This document shows, in pieces, positions 43,796 through 52,508 of a stretch of 64,000 bases of DNA. Every line of letters starts with the position of its first letter. Within the stretch, counting starts at the first letter, position 1. The DNA comes from Mesoflavibacter sp037029465. GTDB taxonomy: Bacteria > Bacteroidota > Bacteroidia > Flavobacteriales > Flavobacteriaceae. The notes beneath the pieces are model-generated. The model did not search any database, was not told the DNA's origin, and saw only the letters and a list, made by a program, of their open reading frames with translations. The stretch is taken from NCBI RefSeq assembly GCF_037029465.1, contig NZ_JAYMEM010000001.1, positions 62,001 to 126,000 on the forward strand, written 5' to 3'. A program made the translations under genes and the position numbers.

Positions 43796-43822
43796 CTTAA
43801 TTTTTATTATTTAAAACTTTAT

Positions 43823-46459
43823 TTATTTAAGGTTTTCTAAACTTGCCTTCAACGTTTCTATCTTAGCTAACGCATCTGCTTCTTTCTTTTTCTCGCTAGC
43901 TACTACTTGTTCTGGCGCATTGTTTACAAAACGCTCGTTAGATAGTTTTTTCTGTACAGATTTTAAGAAACCTTCGGTATAATTTAACTCTTCAGTTAAT
44001 TTTTTTATTTCGGCTTCAACATCTATAGCTCCAACCATTGGTACAAAATATTCGTTAGATTTTACTCTAAAGGTTAAAGCACCTTCAACAGGTTCAGACA
44101 CATATTCTATGGTTTCAAGATTACCCATTTTTTCAATGATTGCATCAAAAGTTGGGTTAATCTTTTCATTGTTTATTACTGAAAAACCTATCGCGTCTTT
44201 AAAAGCAATATTCTTTTCTTTTCTGATAGTTCTTATTCCTGAAATTACTTCAGAAGCAAAATCAAACTCAGTTATTAAAGCCTCATTTATTGGTTTAGCT
44301 TCTGGCCAAGTCGAAACTATTAAAGCGTCTTCTGGCGTTCTTTCTTTTATTGCTTGCCAAATTTCTTCTGTAATAAATGGCATAAATGGATGCATAAGCT
44401 TTAAATTCTCTTCAAAAATTGAGATAATGGCTTGGTATGTTTTTGCATCTATTGGTTGTTGATAAGCTGGTTTTACCATTTCTAATAACCAACCACAAAA
44501 ATCGTCATAAATTAACTTGTAAATAGCCATTAACGCATCGCTTAAACGGTATTTACTAAAGTGATCTTCTATTTCGATTAATGCTTTTTGGAATTTAGAT
44601 TCGTACCAAGCTATCGCTGTCTTACTTGCTTCTGGTTGCTCAATATCTTCAGAAACTTCCCATAAAGTGGTTAAGTAAAATGCACTCCAGATTTTGTTAC
44701 CAAAACCTTTACCTTGTTGGCATAAAGCTTCATCAAATAATAAATCGTTACCTGCTGCGCTACTTAATAATAATCCAACACGCACACCATCTGCACTGTA
44801 TTCTTCAATAAGTTTTAATGCGTCTGGTGAGTTCCCTAAAGATTTACTCATTTTACGACGTTGCTTATCACGAACTAAACCTGTTAAATACACATTATTA
44901 AATGGTTTTTGCCCTTTATACTCGTAACCTGCGATAATCATACGTGCTACCCAAAAGAATAAAATATCTGGACCAGTCACCAAATCGTTTGTTGGGTAAT
45001 AGTATTTGATATCTTCATTTTCTGGATGACGAATGCCGTCAAACACAGACATTGGCCATAACCAAGATGAAAACCAAGTATCTAATGCGTCTGTTTCTTG
45101 TTTTAAGTCTGAAGTTTGAAGCTCGAAGTTTGAAGTTTTTTCCTTAGCCAACTCTAGTGCTTCATTGATGTTTTCTGCAACTACAAAATCTTCTTTTCCG
45201 TCACCATAATAGTATGCCGGAATTTGTTGTCCCCAAAGTAGTTGACGAGAAATATTCCAATCACGAATATTTTCCATCCAATGGCGATACGTATTCTCAA
45301 ACTTTTTAGGGAATAATTTTATATCCGCATCCTCACCTAAAACAGCTTCTATTGCTGGTTTTACCAACTCTTCCATTTTTAAGAACCATTGGTCGCTTAA
45401 TCTTGGTTCGATAACTGCTTTTGTGCGCTCTGACGTTCCTACTTTATTAATATGAGTTTCGGTTTTTAATAAAATGCCTTTTTCTTCCAATTCTTTAGCA
45501 ATAGCCTTACGCACCACAAAACGATCTTGACCTTCATAGTGTAAACCGTAGCTGTTTAAAGTCGCATCTTCATTAAAAATATCTACTACTTCAAGATTGT
45601 GCTTATCGCCTAACATCTTATCATTTTCGTCGTGTGCTGGCGTTACTTTTAAGCAACCTGTACCAAATTCTACATCAACATATTCATCTTCAATAATTGG
45701 AATAACACGGTTACAAATTGGCACAATCGCTTTCTTTCCACGTAAGTGTGCAAAACGTTCATCATTTGGATTGATACAAATTGCGGTATCACCAAAAATG
45801 GTTTCTGGTCTTGTTGTAGCAATGGTTAATGTATCTTCACTACCTTCAATTTTATAATTTAAGTAGTATAAGTTTCCTTGTTTTTCTTCGTAAATTACCT
45901 CTTCATCAGACAAAGTTGTTTTTGCTTCTGGATCCCAATTTACCATACGATAACCGCGATAAATTAAGCCTTTATTGTATAAATCTACAAACACTTTTAT
46001 TACGGATTCGCTCATATCATCGTCCATAGTAAACTTGGTTCTATCCCAATCACAAGAACAACCTAGTTTTTTTAATTGGTCTAGGATGACGCCTCCATAT
46101 TCGTTAGTCCAATCCCATGCGTGTTTTAAAAACTCGTCTCTAGTTAAATCATTTTTATCTATTCCTTGTGCTTTTAATTTTGCTACTACTTTTGCTTCTG
46201 TAGCAATAGATGCGTGATCTGTACCTGGTACCCAACAGGCGTTTTTACCTTGTAAACGCGCACGACGTATTAATACATCTTGAATGGTATTATTCAACAT
46301 ATGTCCCATATGTAATACTCCTGTTACGTTTGGAGGCGGAATAACTATGGTATATGGTTCTCTTTCGTCAGGTTCTGAATGAAAATAATTATGTTTCATC
46401 CAGTAGTCATACCACTTATTTTCTACGGATTTTGCATCATATTTTGATGGGATACTCAT
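43823..46459 (-). CDS. valS: Valyl-tRNA synthetase
   Basis: The 878-residue class I synthetase shows PPPNVTGVLHMGHMLNNTIQD (HIGH-type motif HMGH), the valine-specific KSLGNSPD after RRKMSKS, a CP1 editing domain, and the C-terminal coiled coil (AEIKKLTEELNYTEGFL) typical of ValRS. It charges tRNA-Val with valine and edits threonine mischarging. It is monocistronic with a terminator downstream. Long open frames on the opposite strand are shadows. Confidence 0.98.
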   Translation of the reverse strand: MSIPSKYDAKSVENKWYDYWMKHNYFHSEPDEREPYTIVIPPPNVTGVLHMGHMLNNTIQDVLIRRARLQGKNACWVPGTDHASIATEAKVVAKLKAQGIDKNDLTRDEFLKHAWDWTNEYGGVILDQLKKLGCSCDWDRTKFTMDDDMSESVIKVFVDLYNKGLIYRGYRMVNWDPEAKTTLSDEEVIYEEKQGNLYYLNYKIEGSEDTLTIATTRPETIFGDTAICINPNDERFAHLRGKKAIVPICNRVIPIIEDEYVDVEFGTGCLKVTPAHDENDKMLGDKHNLEVVDIFNEDATLNSYGLHYEGQDRFVVRKAIAKELEEKGILLKTETHINKVGTSERTKAVIEPRLSDQWFLKMEELVKPAIEAVLGEDADIKLFPKKFENTYRHWMENIRDWNISRQLLWGQQIPAYYYGDGKEDFVVAENINEALELAKEKTSNFELQTSDLKQETDALDTWFSSWLWPMSVFDGIRHPENEDIKYYYPTNDLVTGPDILFFWVARMIIAGYEYKGQKPFNNVYLTGLVRDKQRRKMSKSLGNSPDALKLIEEYSADGVRVGLLLSSAAGNDLLFDEALCQQGKGFGNKIWSAFYLTTLWEVSEDIEQPEASKTAIAWYESKFQKALIEIEDHFSKYRLSDALMAIYKLIYDDFCGWLLEMVKPAYQQPIDAKTYQAIISIFEENLKLMHPFMPFITEEIWQAIKERTPEDALIVSTWPEAKPINEALITEFDFASEVISGIRTIRKEKNIAFKDAIGFSVINNEKINPTFDAIIEKMGNLETIEYVSEPVEGALTFRVKSNEYFVPMVGAIDVEAEIKKLTEELNYTEGFLKSVQKKLSNERFVNNAPEQVVASEKKKEADALAKIETLKASLENLK

Positions 46460-46560
46460 CTTTGGAATAGTTTTTGAATTATAGTTGGCAAAAATACTTA
46501 TTATTCTGTTTTTGTGAAATTATATAGCAGATTAATGCACCGTTAAATTATTCAAAAGTA

Positions 46561-46592
46561 TTTGTTTGAGTGTATTACATCTAATATTTTTG
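46561..46592 (+). promoter_or_regulatory. Promoter of the DUF1573 gene, Bacteroidota -33/-7 type
   Basis: TTTG at 46561-46564, 20 bases, then TATTTTTG at 46585-46592: the best match to TTTG-N19-21-TAnnTTTG in this window. A ~45-base leader follows to the ATG at 46644. Confidence 0.7.
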
Positions 46593-46643
46593 CTAGAGGA
46601 GTAAAAAGTAATTAAATTTACAAATCATTAAAATTTATATACA

Positions 46644-47069
46644 ATGAAAAAATTAATGACATTATTATTTGTTGGCTTGATTAGTTTAACAGTTAATGCT
46701 CAAGAAAAAGTAGCAAAAATTGAATTTAAAGAAACTACAATAGACTATGGTACAATAGAAAAAGGAGCTAATGGTTTAAGAACTTTTGAATTTACTAATA
46801 CAGGTGATGCACCATTAGTAATATCTGATGTTCACTCTAGCTGTGGATGTACAGTTCCTAAAAAACCTAAAGAACCAATTATGCCAGGTGAAACTGGAGA
46901 AATTGAAGTTAAATATGATACCAATAGAGTGATGCCAATCAGGAAAACAATTACCGTTTTATCTAATGCCGATACACCTTCTGTATCTTTAAAAATTAAA
47001 GGAAACGTTATTGATCCTTCAAAAACAAGCGTTTTGACTAAGAAAGAAAAAAGCGTAATGGAGCAATAA
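46644..47069 (+). CDS. Exported DUF1573 (ASPM-SPD-2-Hydin-like) protein
   Basis: The 141-residue protein has a signal peptide (LMTLLFVGLISLTVNAQ) and a single immunoglobulin-like DUF1573 domain: TTIDYGTIEKGANGLRTF, FTNTGDAPLVISDV and SSCGCTVPKKP with paired Cys. In Bacteroidota such proteins occur in the periplasm; their role is unknown. A strong promoter and a bidirectional terminator frame the gene, so it is a single transcription unit and may be abundant. Confidence 0.9.
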   Translation: MKKLMTLLFVGLISLTVNAQEKVAKIEFKETTIDYGTIEKGANGLRTFEFTNTGDAPLVISDVHSSCGCTVPKKPKEPIMPGETGEIEVKYDTNRVMPIRKTITVLSNADTPSVSLKIKGNVIDPSKTSVLTKKEKSVMEQ

Positions 47070-47086
47070 TACTTTTTAAAATATTA

Positions 47087-47119
47087 AAAAAGCCGAAACA
47101 GTTGTTTCGGCTTTTTTTA
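47087..47119. terminator. Bidirectional terminator between the DUF1573 and aspartyl-protease genes
   Basis: Stem AAAAAAGCCGAAAC (47087-47100) with GTTTCGGCTTTTTT (47105-47118), loop AGTT, followed by another T. It serves two convergent genes. Confidence 0.92.
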
Positions 47120-48457
47120 TTATTCTAATGGAGATTTTAAAATAAGTCTAAACTTACGCTCTACTCCATTTCTATTCACTATAATTTTTAATTCTTCTCC
47201 AGAATCGTCATAAAAATAACCTATCAAATTTTCTAAAGTGATATCTTGGGTATTTCTATTGTTTATAAAAGTAATTTCGTCACCTTTCATTAAACCTGAT
47301 TTTTCAGCAGGTGAATTAGGTAAAATTTGATAAATAGTATAAACAGGCTTAAGGTTATATTTGTAATTAGGTTTTATAACTCCGTTAATGCTTACTGAAT
47401 TTCTTCCACTAAAACTCACTGCAGAGTTTTGATCTCCACTAAGTTCCATAACCATTCTTACTCCACTATTTTCAACTAAAATTCCGCTTTTATTATAACT
47501 GAATTCTTCTTTAAAATAACTGTTAGGTTTGAGCATTAGTTTTGAATTAGAATAATCAAACACACAATTAAATCGTTTTAATATTTCGCCTCCAATTGAA
47601 CCATTTCTATCTTCAAAAGATTTCATAGCAGCAATTGCCAATGTATCTGGAAACGCCACTTTAGGACTTTGTACATCAAATTTACCAAGTGCTAGTTTTT
47701 TAATTTTTGAACGTTTGCCATAAACACTTCCGCTTAATCCAGCTCCTAAATAATCAATAAATGATTTTTGAGAAATTTGTATATCATTTTCTTCATCTTC
47801 AAACAACCAAAGTGCATCACTATTACCTGAATCTAATAGTAAATTAACTGGTATATTTTTATTTGCACCAATATCTACATAAGACAAAACATAGGGTCTA
47901 TTATTTTCTAAGTTTAATTCTAATACTTGGCACCTTCTGCATATTCTTAATTTGTATTCTGATGGTTTTTTAATTTTAATAAACTTTCGATTATAATTAA
48001 TTTCTACAATAAAATCTTTGAAAAAATCATAACCAATAATACCATCTATAGGTATTCCTATTTTTGGCGCAAAATTTAGTTCTGGATCAAAAACGGCATA
48101 AAAAGCTTGGTCGATATTTACTGCTTCACCAATTTTAAAAGTATTATGACTAGAGCGTAAAGCTTCTAAATCATTTCCGTTACCTAATCCTCTTACTTTT
48201 ATTTTTTCTGCATTTAAAATTTGTAAAGAATCTGCAGCTTTTAAAAAATTAAAAACTATAGGTTTACTAACACCTGTATCTAATAAAAAAGTTAATTCTA
48301 AGCCATTAACTTCAACAGGAATCAATATGACATTATTTATTAATTCAAACCTGATTTTATCTGAAGTTTCACCTTCCGGAAGCATATATATACTCTGCGA
48401 ATAAAGACCCTGAAAAGCTGTAAAAATTAAAAAAAATATGATTTTACTAGGGTGCAT
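47120..48457 (-). CDS. Retropepsin-like aspartyl protease with C-terminal PDZ domain
   Basis: The 445-residue protein has a signal peptide (IIFFLIFTAFQGLYS). Two aspartyl half-sites are present: LTFLLDTGVSKPIVF (Asp60) and VNLLLDSGNSDALWL (Asp209), with hydrophobic-Gly (DGIIGYDFF) after the first and SIGGEILKRF after the second. Residues ~355-440 form a PDZ domain (ILPNSPAEKSGLMKGDEITF). Such proteins are assumed to be periplasmic; the substrate is unknown. Having two half-sites in one chain resembles pepsin architecture. Its promoter region faces that of the aminotransferase. Confidence 0.88.
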   Translation of the reverse strand: MHPSKIIFFLIFTAFQGLYSQSIYMLPEGETSDKIRFELINNVILIPVEVNGLELTFLLDTGVSKPIVFNFLKAADSLQILNAEKIKVRGLGNGNDLEALRSSHNTFKIGEAVNIDQAFYAVFDPELNFAPKIGIPIDGIIGYDFFKDFIVEINYNRKFIKIKKPSEYKLRICRRCQVLELNLENNRPYVLSYVDIGANKNIPVNLLLDSGNSDALWLFEDEENDIQISQKSFIDYLGAGLSGSVYGKRSKIKKLALGKFDVQSPKVAFPDTLAIAAMKSFEDRNGSIGGEILKRFNCVFDYSNSKLMLKPNSYFKEEFSYNKSGILVENSGVRMVMELSGDQNSAVSFSGRNSVSINGVIKPNYKYNLKPVYTIYQILPNSPAEKSGLMKGDEITFINNRNTQDITLENLIGYFYDDSGEELKIIVNRNGVERKFRLILKSPLE

Positions 48458-48584
48458 TCATCAATTCTAAAAATTATGTCCTTTTAAATTTACAAATCTT
48501 TAATTACTTAATACTTTTTAGTTGGTATTATTTGAATTATTCTCTAATAATTTTCGCAAATTTGCAGTACAAATATTAATTAGT

Positions 48585-49775
48585 ATGCCAGTAATTTCAA
48601 AAAAGGGGCAATCAATGCCTCAATCACCTATAAGAAAGTTAGTTCCTTACGCAGAACAAGCCTATAAAGAAGGAAAAACTGTTTACCATTTAAACATAGG
48701 ACAACCTGATATAAAAACTCCACAAGTTGCTTTAGACGCTGTGAAAGTTCACTCTTTAGATATTTTAGCTTACACAAGATCTGAAGGCTCTGAAGAATAC
48801 CGCAAAAAAATAGCAGATTATTATGCAAAAAACGATATACACGTAAAGCATGATGATATTATTGTAACTACTGGTGGTAGCGAAGCATTATTGTTTGCTT
48901 TTGGTAGTATTATGGATGTTGATGACGAAGTTATAATACCAGAACCTTTTTATGCTAATTACAACGGATTTTCTACTGCTTCTGGCGTAAAAGTTGTACC
49001 TGTAATTTCAAAAATTGAAGACAGCTTTGCTTTACCTGCAATAGAAGAATTTGAAAAACTAATCACGCCAAAAACAAAAGCAATATTAATTTGCAATCCA
49101 GGTAATCCAACGGGTTATTTATATTCTAAAGAAGAAATTAAAAAGCTAGCCGAAATCGTAAAAAAACACGATCTATTTTTAATAGCTGATGAAGTGTATC
49201 GCGAGTTTGCTTACGATGGAGCAAAACACTACTCTATCTTACAAGAAAAAGGTTTAGAAGACTACGCTATAGTTATAGATTCTGTATCAAAAAGATATAG
49301 CATGTGTGGCGCACGTATTGGATGCTTAGTTTCTAAAAGCAAAGAAGTTATAGCTACAGCATTAAAATTTGCACAAGCACGATTAAGTCCGCCAACATTA
49401 GCGCAAATTGCAAGCGAAGCCGCTTTACAAACACCACAAAGTTATTTTGATGAAGTAAATAAAGAATATGTAGAACGTCGAAACGTTTTAATAGAAGAAT
49501 TAAGTAAAATTGAAGGTGTAAAAGTAGCAAAACCAAAAGGTGCTTTTTATTGTATTGCTGAGTTACCAGTTAAAAATGCAGATAAATTTGCGCAGTGGTT
49601 ATTAGAATCTTTTGATGTTAATAAAGAAACCATTATGGTTGCTCCTGCTGCTGGTTTTTATAGCTCACCAAACGTAGGTCTAAACCAAATAAGAATTGCC
49701 TACGTATTAAATAAAGAAAGTTTGGTAAAAGCCGTAAACATTTTAAAAGAAGCGCTTAAAGTTTACAAAGATTAG
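48585..49775 (+). CDS. PLP-dependent class I/II aminotransferase (aspartate aminotransferase-like)
   Basis: From ATG at 48585 the protein has 396 residues; an upstream in-frame start at 48522 would add 21 residues not typical of the family. Motifs: VYHLNIGQPDIKTP, ICNPGNPTGYLYSKEE, FLIADEVYREFAYDG and the PLP lysine in VIDSVSKRYSMCGARIG. It most likely moves amino groups between aspartate or aromatic/branched amino acids and 2-oxoglutarate; exact substrates are not given by motifs. Its stop overlaps the murB GTG start by 1 base, which suggests coupling. Confidence 0.9.
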   Translation: MPVISKKGQSMPQSPIRKLVPYAEQAYKEGKTVYHLNIGQPDIKTPQVALDAVKVHSLDILAYTRSEGSEEYRKKIADYYAKNDIHVKHDDIIVTTGGSEALLFAFGSIMDVDDEVIIPEPFYANYNGFSTASGVKVVPVISKIEDSFALPAIEEFEKLITPKTKAILICNPGNPTGYLYSKEEIKKLAEIVKKHDLFLIADEVYREFAYDGAKHYSILQEKGLEDYAIVIDSVSKRYSMCGARIGCLVSKSKEVIATALKFAQARLSPPTLAQIASEAALQTPQSYFDEVNKEYVERRNVLIEELSKIEGVKVAKPKGAFYCIAELPVKNADKFAQWLLESFDVNKETIMVAPAAGFYSSPNVGLNQIRIAYVLNKESLVKAVNILKEALKVYKD

Positions 49776-50788
49776 TGCAGGTACAGCATAACATATCATT
49801 AAAACCTTACAATACTTTTGGTATTGATGTTAAGGCAAAGCAATTTGTTTCAGTTGAAAATATAGACGATTTAAGAGCTATATTTTCTACTGAAGAATTT
49901 CCTAATAAATTTATTATTGGCGGCGGTAGCAATATGCTATTAACTAAAGATGTTGATGCGCTTGTCATTCATTTAAACCTAAAAGGAAAAACTATAGTTT
50001 CTGAAAACGATAATCACGTTTTTATCAAAGCTAAAGCTGGAGAAAACTGGCACGATTTTGTACTTTGGACATTAGTCCAAAACTATGGCGGGTTAGAGAA
50101 CATGTCTTTAATACCTGGTAATGTTGGTACATCTCCAATACAAAATATTGGTGCTTACGGTGTAGAGCTTAAAGATGTTTTTGAGTCTTGCGAAGTCTTA
50201 AACTTAGACACTTTAACTATTGAAACTTTAACCAACAAAGACTGTAATTTTGACTACCGTAATTCAATTTTTAAAAATGAGGCTAAAGGCAAATACATTA
50301 TTTTAAATGTTACTTTTAAGCTAACAAAAAACAACCATAATTTACACACTAATTATGGCGCAATAATTTCTCAATTAGAAACAATGAATGTTACAAATCC
50401 AACCATTCAAGATGTTTCTAAAGCTGTAATTGCTATAAGACAAAGTAAATTACCAGATCCAAAAGAGATTGGTAATTCTGGTAGTTTTTTTAAAAATCCA
50501 GTTATTTCAACTGAACAATTTAAAGAGCTACAACGTAATTTTCCTGATGCACCTCATTATGTGATTTCAGAAACTGAGGTTAAAGTACCTGCTGGTTGGC
50601 TAATAGAAACCGCTGGTTTTAAAGGAAAAACTTTTGACAATTACGGTGTGCACAAAAAACAAGCTTTGGTTTTGGTTAATTATGGTGGCGCAAAAGGCGA
50701 AGATATTCTTCAGCTTTCAAAATTGATACAAAAAACAATTTATCGTATATTTAATATTTCTATTGAAGCCGAAGTAAATATTTTTTAA
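49775..50788 (+). CDS. murB: UDP-N-acetylenolpyruvoylglucosamine reductase (MurB type I)
   Basis: The 337-residue protein starts at GTG (49775, sharing its G with the preceding TAG). It matches MurB: LKPYNTFGIDVKAKQFV, the FAD-binding FIIGGGSNMLLT, NMSLIPGNVGTSPIQNIGAYGVE, GNSGSFFKNPV (catalytic Ser region), and AGWLIETAGFKGK. MurB reduces UDP-GlcNAc-enolpyruvate with NADPH to UDP-MurNAc in the cytoplasm. The length and motifs are those of the E. coli type. Transcription is probably shared with the aminotransferase. Confidence 0.95.
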   Translation: MQVQHNISLKPYNTFGIDVKAKQFVSVENIDDLRAIFSTEEFPNKFIIGGGSNMLLTKDVDALVIHLNLKGKTIVSENDNHVFIKAKAGENWHDFVLWTLVQNYGGLENMSLIPGNVGTSPIQNIGAYGVELKDVFESCEVLNLDTLTIETLTNKDCNFDYRNSIFKNEAKGKYIILNVTFKLTKNNHNLHTNYGAIISQLETMNVTNPTIQDVSKAVIAIRQSKLPDPKEIGNSGSFFKNPVISTEQFKELQRNFPDAPHYVISETEVKVPAGWLIETAGFKGKTFDNYGVHKKQALVLVNYGGAKGEDILQLSKLIQKTIYRIFNISIEAEVNIF

Positions 50789-50835
50789 AAATCACTTCAA
50801 AAAGATAAAACTAACTAACTCTTAAAACTGCATAT

Positions 50836-51366
50836 TTGGACTTTTCAATTGAAGACAGCATTATTGAGCACCTAAAAAATGGCGATAAAAAAGCCATTAA
50901 TCTTCTGTATGAAAATTATGCAGATGCACTTTTTGGGGTCATTAAAAAGGTAATTAGTGACGACGATTTAGCTCAAGACGTCCTACAAATAACCTTAATT
51001 AAAGTCTGGAAAAAAGGCAAAAGCTATGACCCAGAAAAAGCCAAATTATTTACGTGGTTATATCGTATTGCATACAACTCTGCAATAGACAAAGTTAGAT
51101 CTGTAAATAATAAAGCAACTAAGGAAATCCAAATCGAAAATTCAAACGTATATAGACTGACAACCAAAAGTTTAAATGAAGATGTGATGGATATAAAAAA
51201 ACACCTTCACACTTTAGAATTTAAATATCAGGAAGTCATTAACGCACTGTTTTTTGAAGGTATGACTCAACAAGAAGCAAGCGAAGAATTAAATATACCT
51301 TTGGGAACGATAAAATCTAGATTGAAAATTGCGTTACGTGAATTGAAAAAAATTTACAACCCTTAA
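50836..51366 (+). CDS. ECF sigma-70 family RNA polymerase sigma factor
   Basis: The 176-residue protein has region 2 (IEHLKNGDKKAINLLYENY, QDVLQITLIKVWKKGKSYD) and region 4 (LEFKYQEVINALFFEGMTQQ, EASEELNIPLGTIKSRLKIA). The start is TTG at 50836; no ATG lies near and the TTG gives the usual length before region 2. The anti-sigma protein is encoded next at 51379. An ECF/anti-sigma pair of the RskA kind is likely to react to envelope stress. Confidence 0.93.
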   Translation: MDFSIEDSIIEHLKNGDKKAINLLYENYADALFGVIKKVISDDDLAQDVLQITLIKVWKKGKSYDPEKAKLFTWLYRIAYNSAIDKVRSVNNKATKEIQIENSNVYRLTTKSLNEDVMDIKKHLHTLEFKYQEVINALFFEGMTQQEASEELNIPLGTIKSRLKIALRELKKIYNP

Positions 51367-51378
51367 TTGTAAAATGTG

Positions 51379-52185
51379 ATGAATGTAAATGAACAAATAA
51401 CTACTTTTTTAAACTCTAATTTATTAGATAAATACTTGATAGGTCAAACTACAACTTCAGAATCTGTAGAAGTAGAACACTACATAAACACCTATCCAGA
51501 AGTTAAAAAAGTTTACGAACAACTACAGGATAAGTTAGAGCTTTCTGCTCAAATTAATGCTGTAAAAGCACCTGAAAATGCATTAGATAATATATTAAAT
51601 GCATTAGAAGAAGAAACGCCTGTTATACCAATGCAACCTAAAAAACCAAGAAAGAAATGGTTTAGCTTAGCAATTGCTGCTAGTGTTGCTGCACTACTTT
51701 TTGCTAGTAGTTCTGCATATTTATATGTGCAAAACTCAAATCTTTCTAGCGAGAATCAAGTAATTGTAGACGAGATTTTTGACCTTAGAAGTGATATTGC
51801 AAAAAACAACAATCGTTTAAATGACATTTTAGAACAGTTTAAGCAACTTAACAATCCTGAGACTGAAAAGTATGTGTTACAAGGTAACCGTAGCGCAAAA
51901 GATTTAAAAACTGTAGCCTACATCAATCCAAAAGAAAAAAAATCTATGATAGATGTAGTGTCTTTACCTCAATTACCAGATGATCAAGTCTATCAAATCT
52001 GGGCAGATATACAAGGTAAAATGGTTAGCTTAGGTATTTTAACAGAAGCAGATAGAAAACTTCAAGAGATACCTTACACAGAAGATGCTTTAGGTTTAAG
52101 TATTTCTGTTGAACCAAAAGGCGGAAGCTTAGAGCGATCTAACGACACACCTGTTGCAGAAATCTCTTTAAAGCTTAATGAATAA
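51379..52185 (+). CDS. Membrane anti-sigma factor, RskA-like
   Basis: From the ATG at 51379 (the GTG at 51376 is less likely) the protein has 268 residues. The N-terminal ~95 residues contain the anti-sigma segment (LDKYLIGQTTTSESVEVEHY), a single membrane helix lies at ~96-116 (WFSLAIAASVAALLFASSSAY), a coiled stretch follows, and the C-terminal part is the periplasmic RskA domain (VVSLPQLPDDQVYQIWADIQ, GGSLERSNDTPVAEISL). It binds the ECF factor encoded upstream until a signal triggers release. A terminator follows. Confidence 0.9.
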   Translation: MNVNEQITTFLNSNLLDKYLIGQTTTSESVEVEHYINTYPEVKKVYEQLQDKLELSAQINAVKAPENALDNILNALEEETPVIPMQPKKPRKKWFSLAIAASVAALLFASSSAYLYVQNSNLSSENQVIVDEIFDLRSDIAKNNNRLNDILEQFKQLNNPETEKYVLQGNRSAKDLKTVAYINPKEKKSMIDVVSLPQLPDDQVYQIWADIQGKMVSLGILTEADRKLQEIPYTEDALGLSISVEPKGGSLERSNDTPVAEISLKLNE

Positions 52186-52204
52186 AACATTTCAAACTAA
52201 CAAT

Positions 52205-52242
52205 AAACAAAAAGCCATACTAAAAAGTATGGCTTTTTGTTT
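52205..52242 (+). terminator. Rho-independent terminator of the sigma/anti-sigma operon
   Basis: Stem of 17 pairs: AAACAAAAAGCCATACT (52205-52221) with AGTATGGCTTTTTGTTT (52226-52242), AAAA loop. A/T flanks on both sides. Confidence 0.92.
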
Positions 52243-52273
52243 GGTTTAAATTGTATTAAAATTAATATCTTTG
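52240..52273 (+). promoter_or_regulatory. Promoter of the small membrane protein/glycosyltransferase operon
   Basis: TTTG at 52240-52243 and, 22 bases later, TATCTTTG at 52266-52273, which fits TAnnTTTG. The TTG start of the small gene lies 26 bases downstream. The spacing is slightly longer than the consensus. Confidence 0.55.
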
Positions 52274-52298
52274 CAACAACAAAAAAAGACACTTTATT

Positions 52299-52502
52299 TT
52301 GAAACTTTTATTAATAACATTATTACTTCTAGGATTAGGTATTGCTGGTATTGCTATAAAAATTTGGGCAAAAAAAGACGGTAAATTTGCAGGTACTTGT
52401 GCTAGTCAAAACCCAATGCTAAATAAAGATGGTGATGCTTGTGGTTTTTGCGGAAAAACTCCAGATCAATTCGATTCGTGTAACGAGCCTCAACATTCTT
52501 AA
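52299..52502 (+). CDS. Small membrane protein with Cys-rich tail
   Basis: The 67-residue protein starts at TTG (52299), as the reading begins with KLLLITLLLLGLGIAGIAIKIW, one membrane helix, followed by a short soluble tail with four Cys (GTCASQ, DACGFCGK, DSCNEP) that could bind a metal or iron-sulfur centre. It is conserved in flavobacteria under the name membrane or secreted protein (from memory), but its role is unknown. It starts an operon with a glycosyltransferase 6 bases downstream. Confidence 0.7.
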   Translation: MKLLLITLLLLGLGIAGIAIKIWAKKDGKFAGTCASQNPMLNKDGDACGFCGKTPDQFDSCNEPQHS

Positions 52503-52508
52503 TAAAAC

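Noticed and set aside
44109..46217. Several 60-117 codon plus-strand ORFs inside valS
   Set aside because: They overlap the valS gene on the opposite strand and have no recognisable domains.
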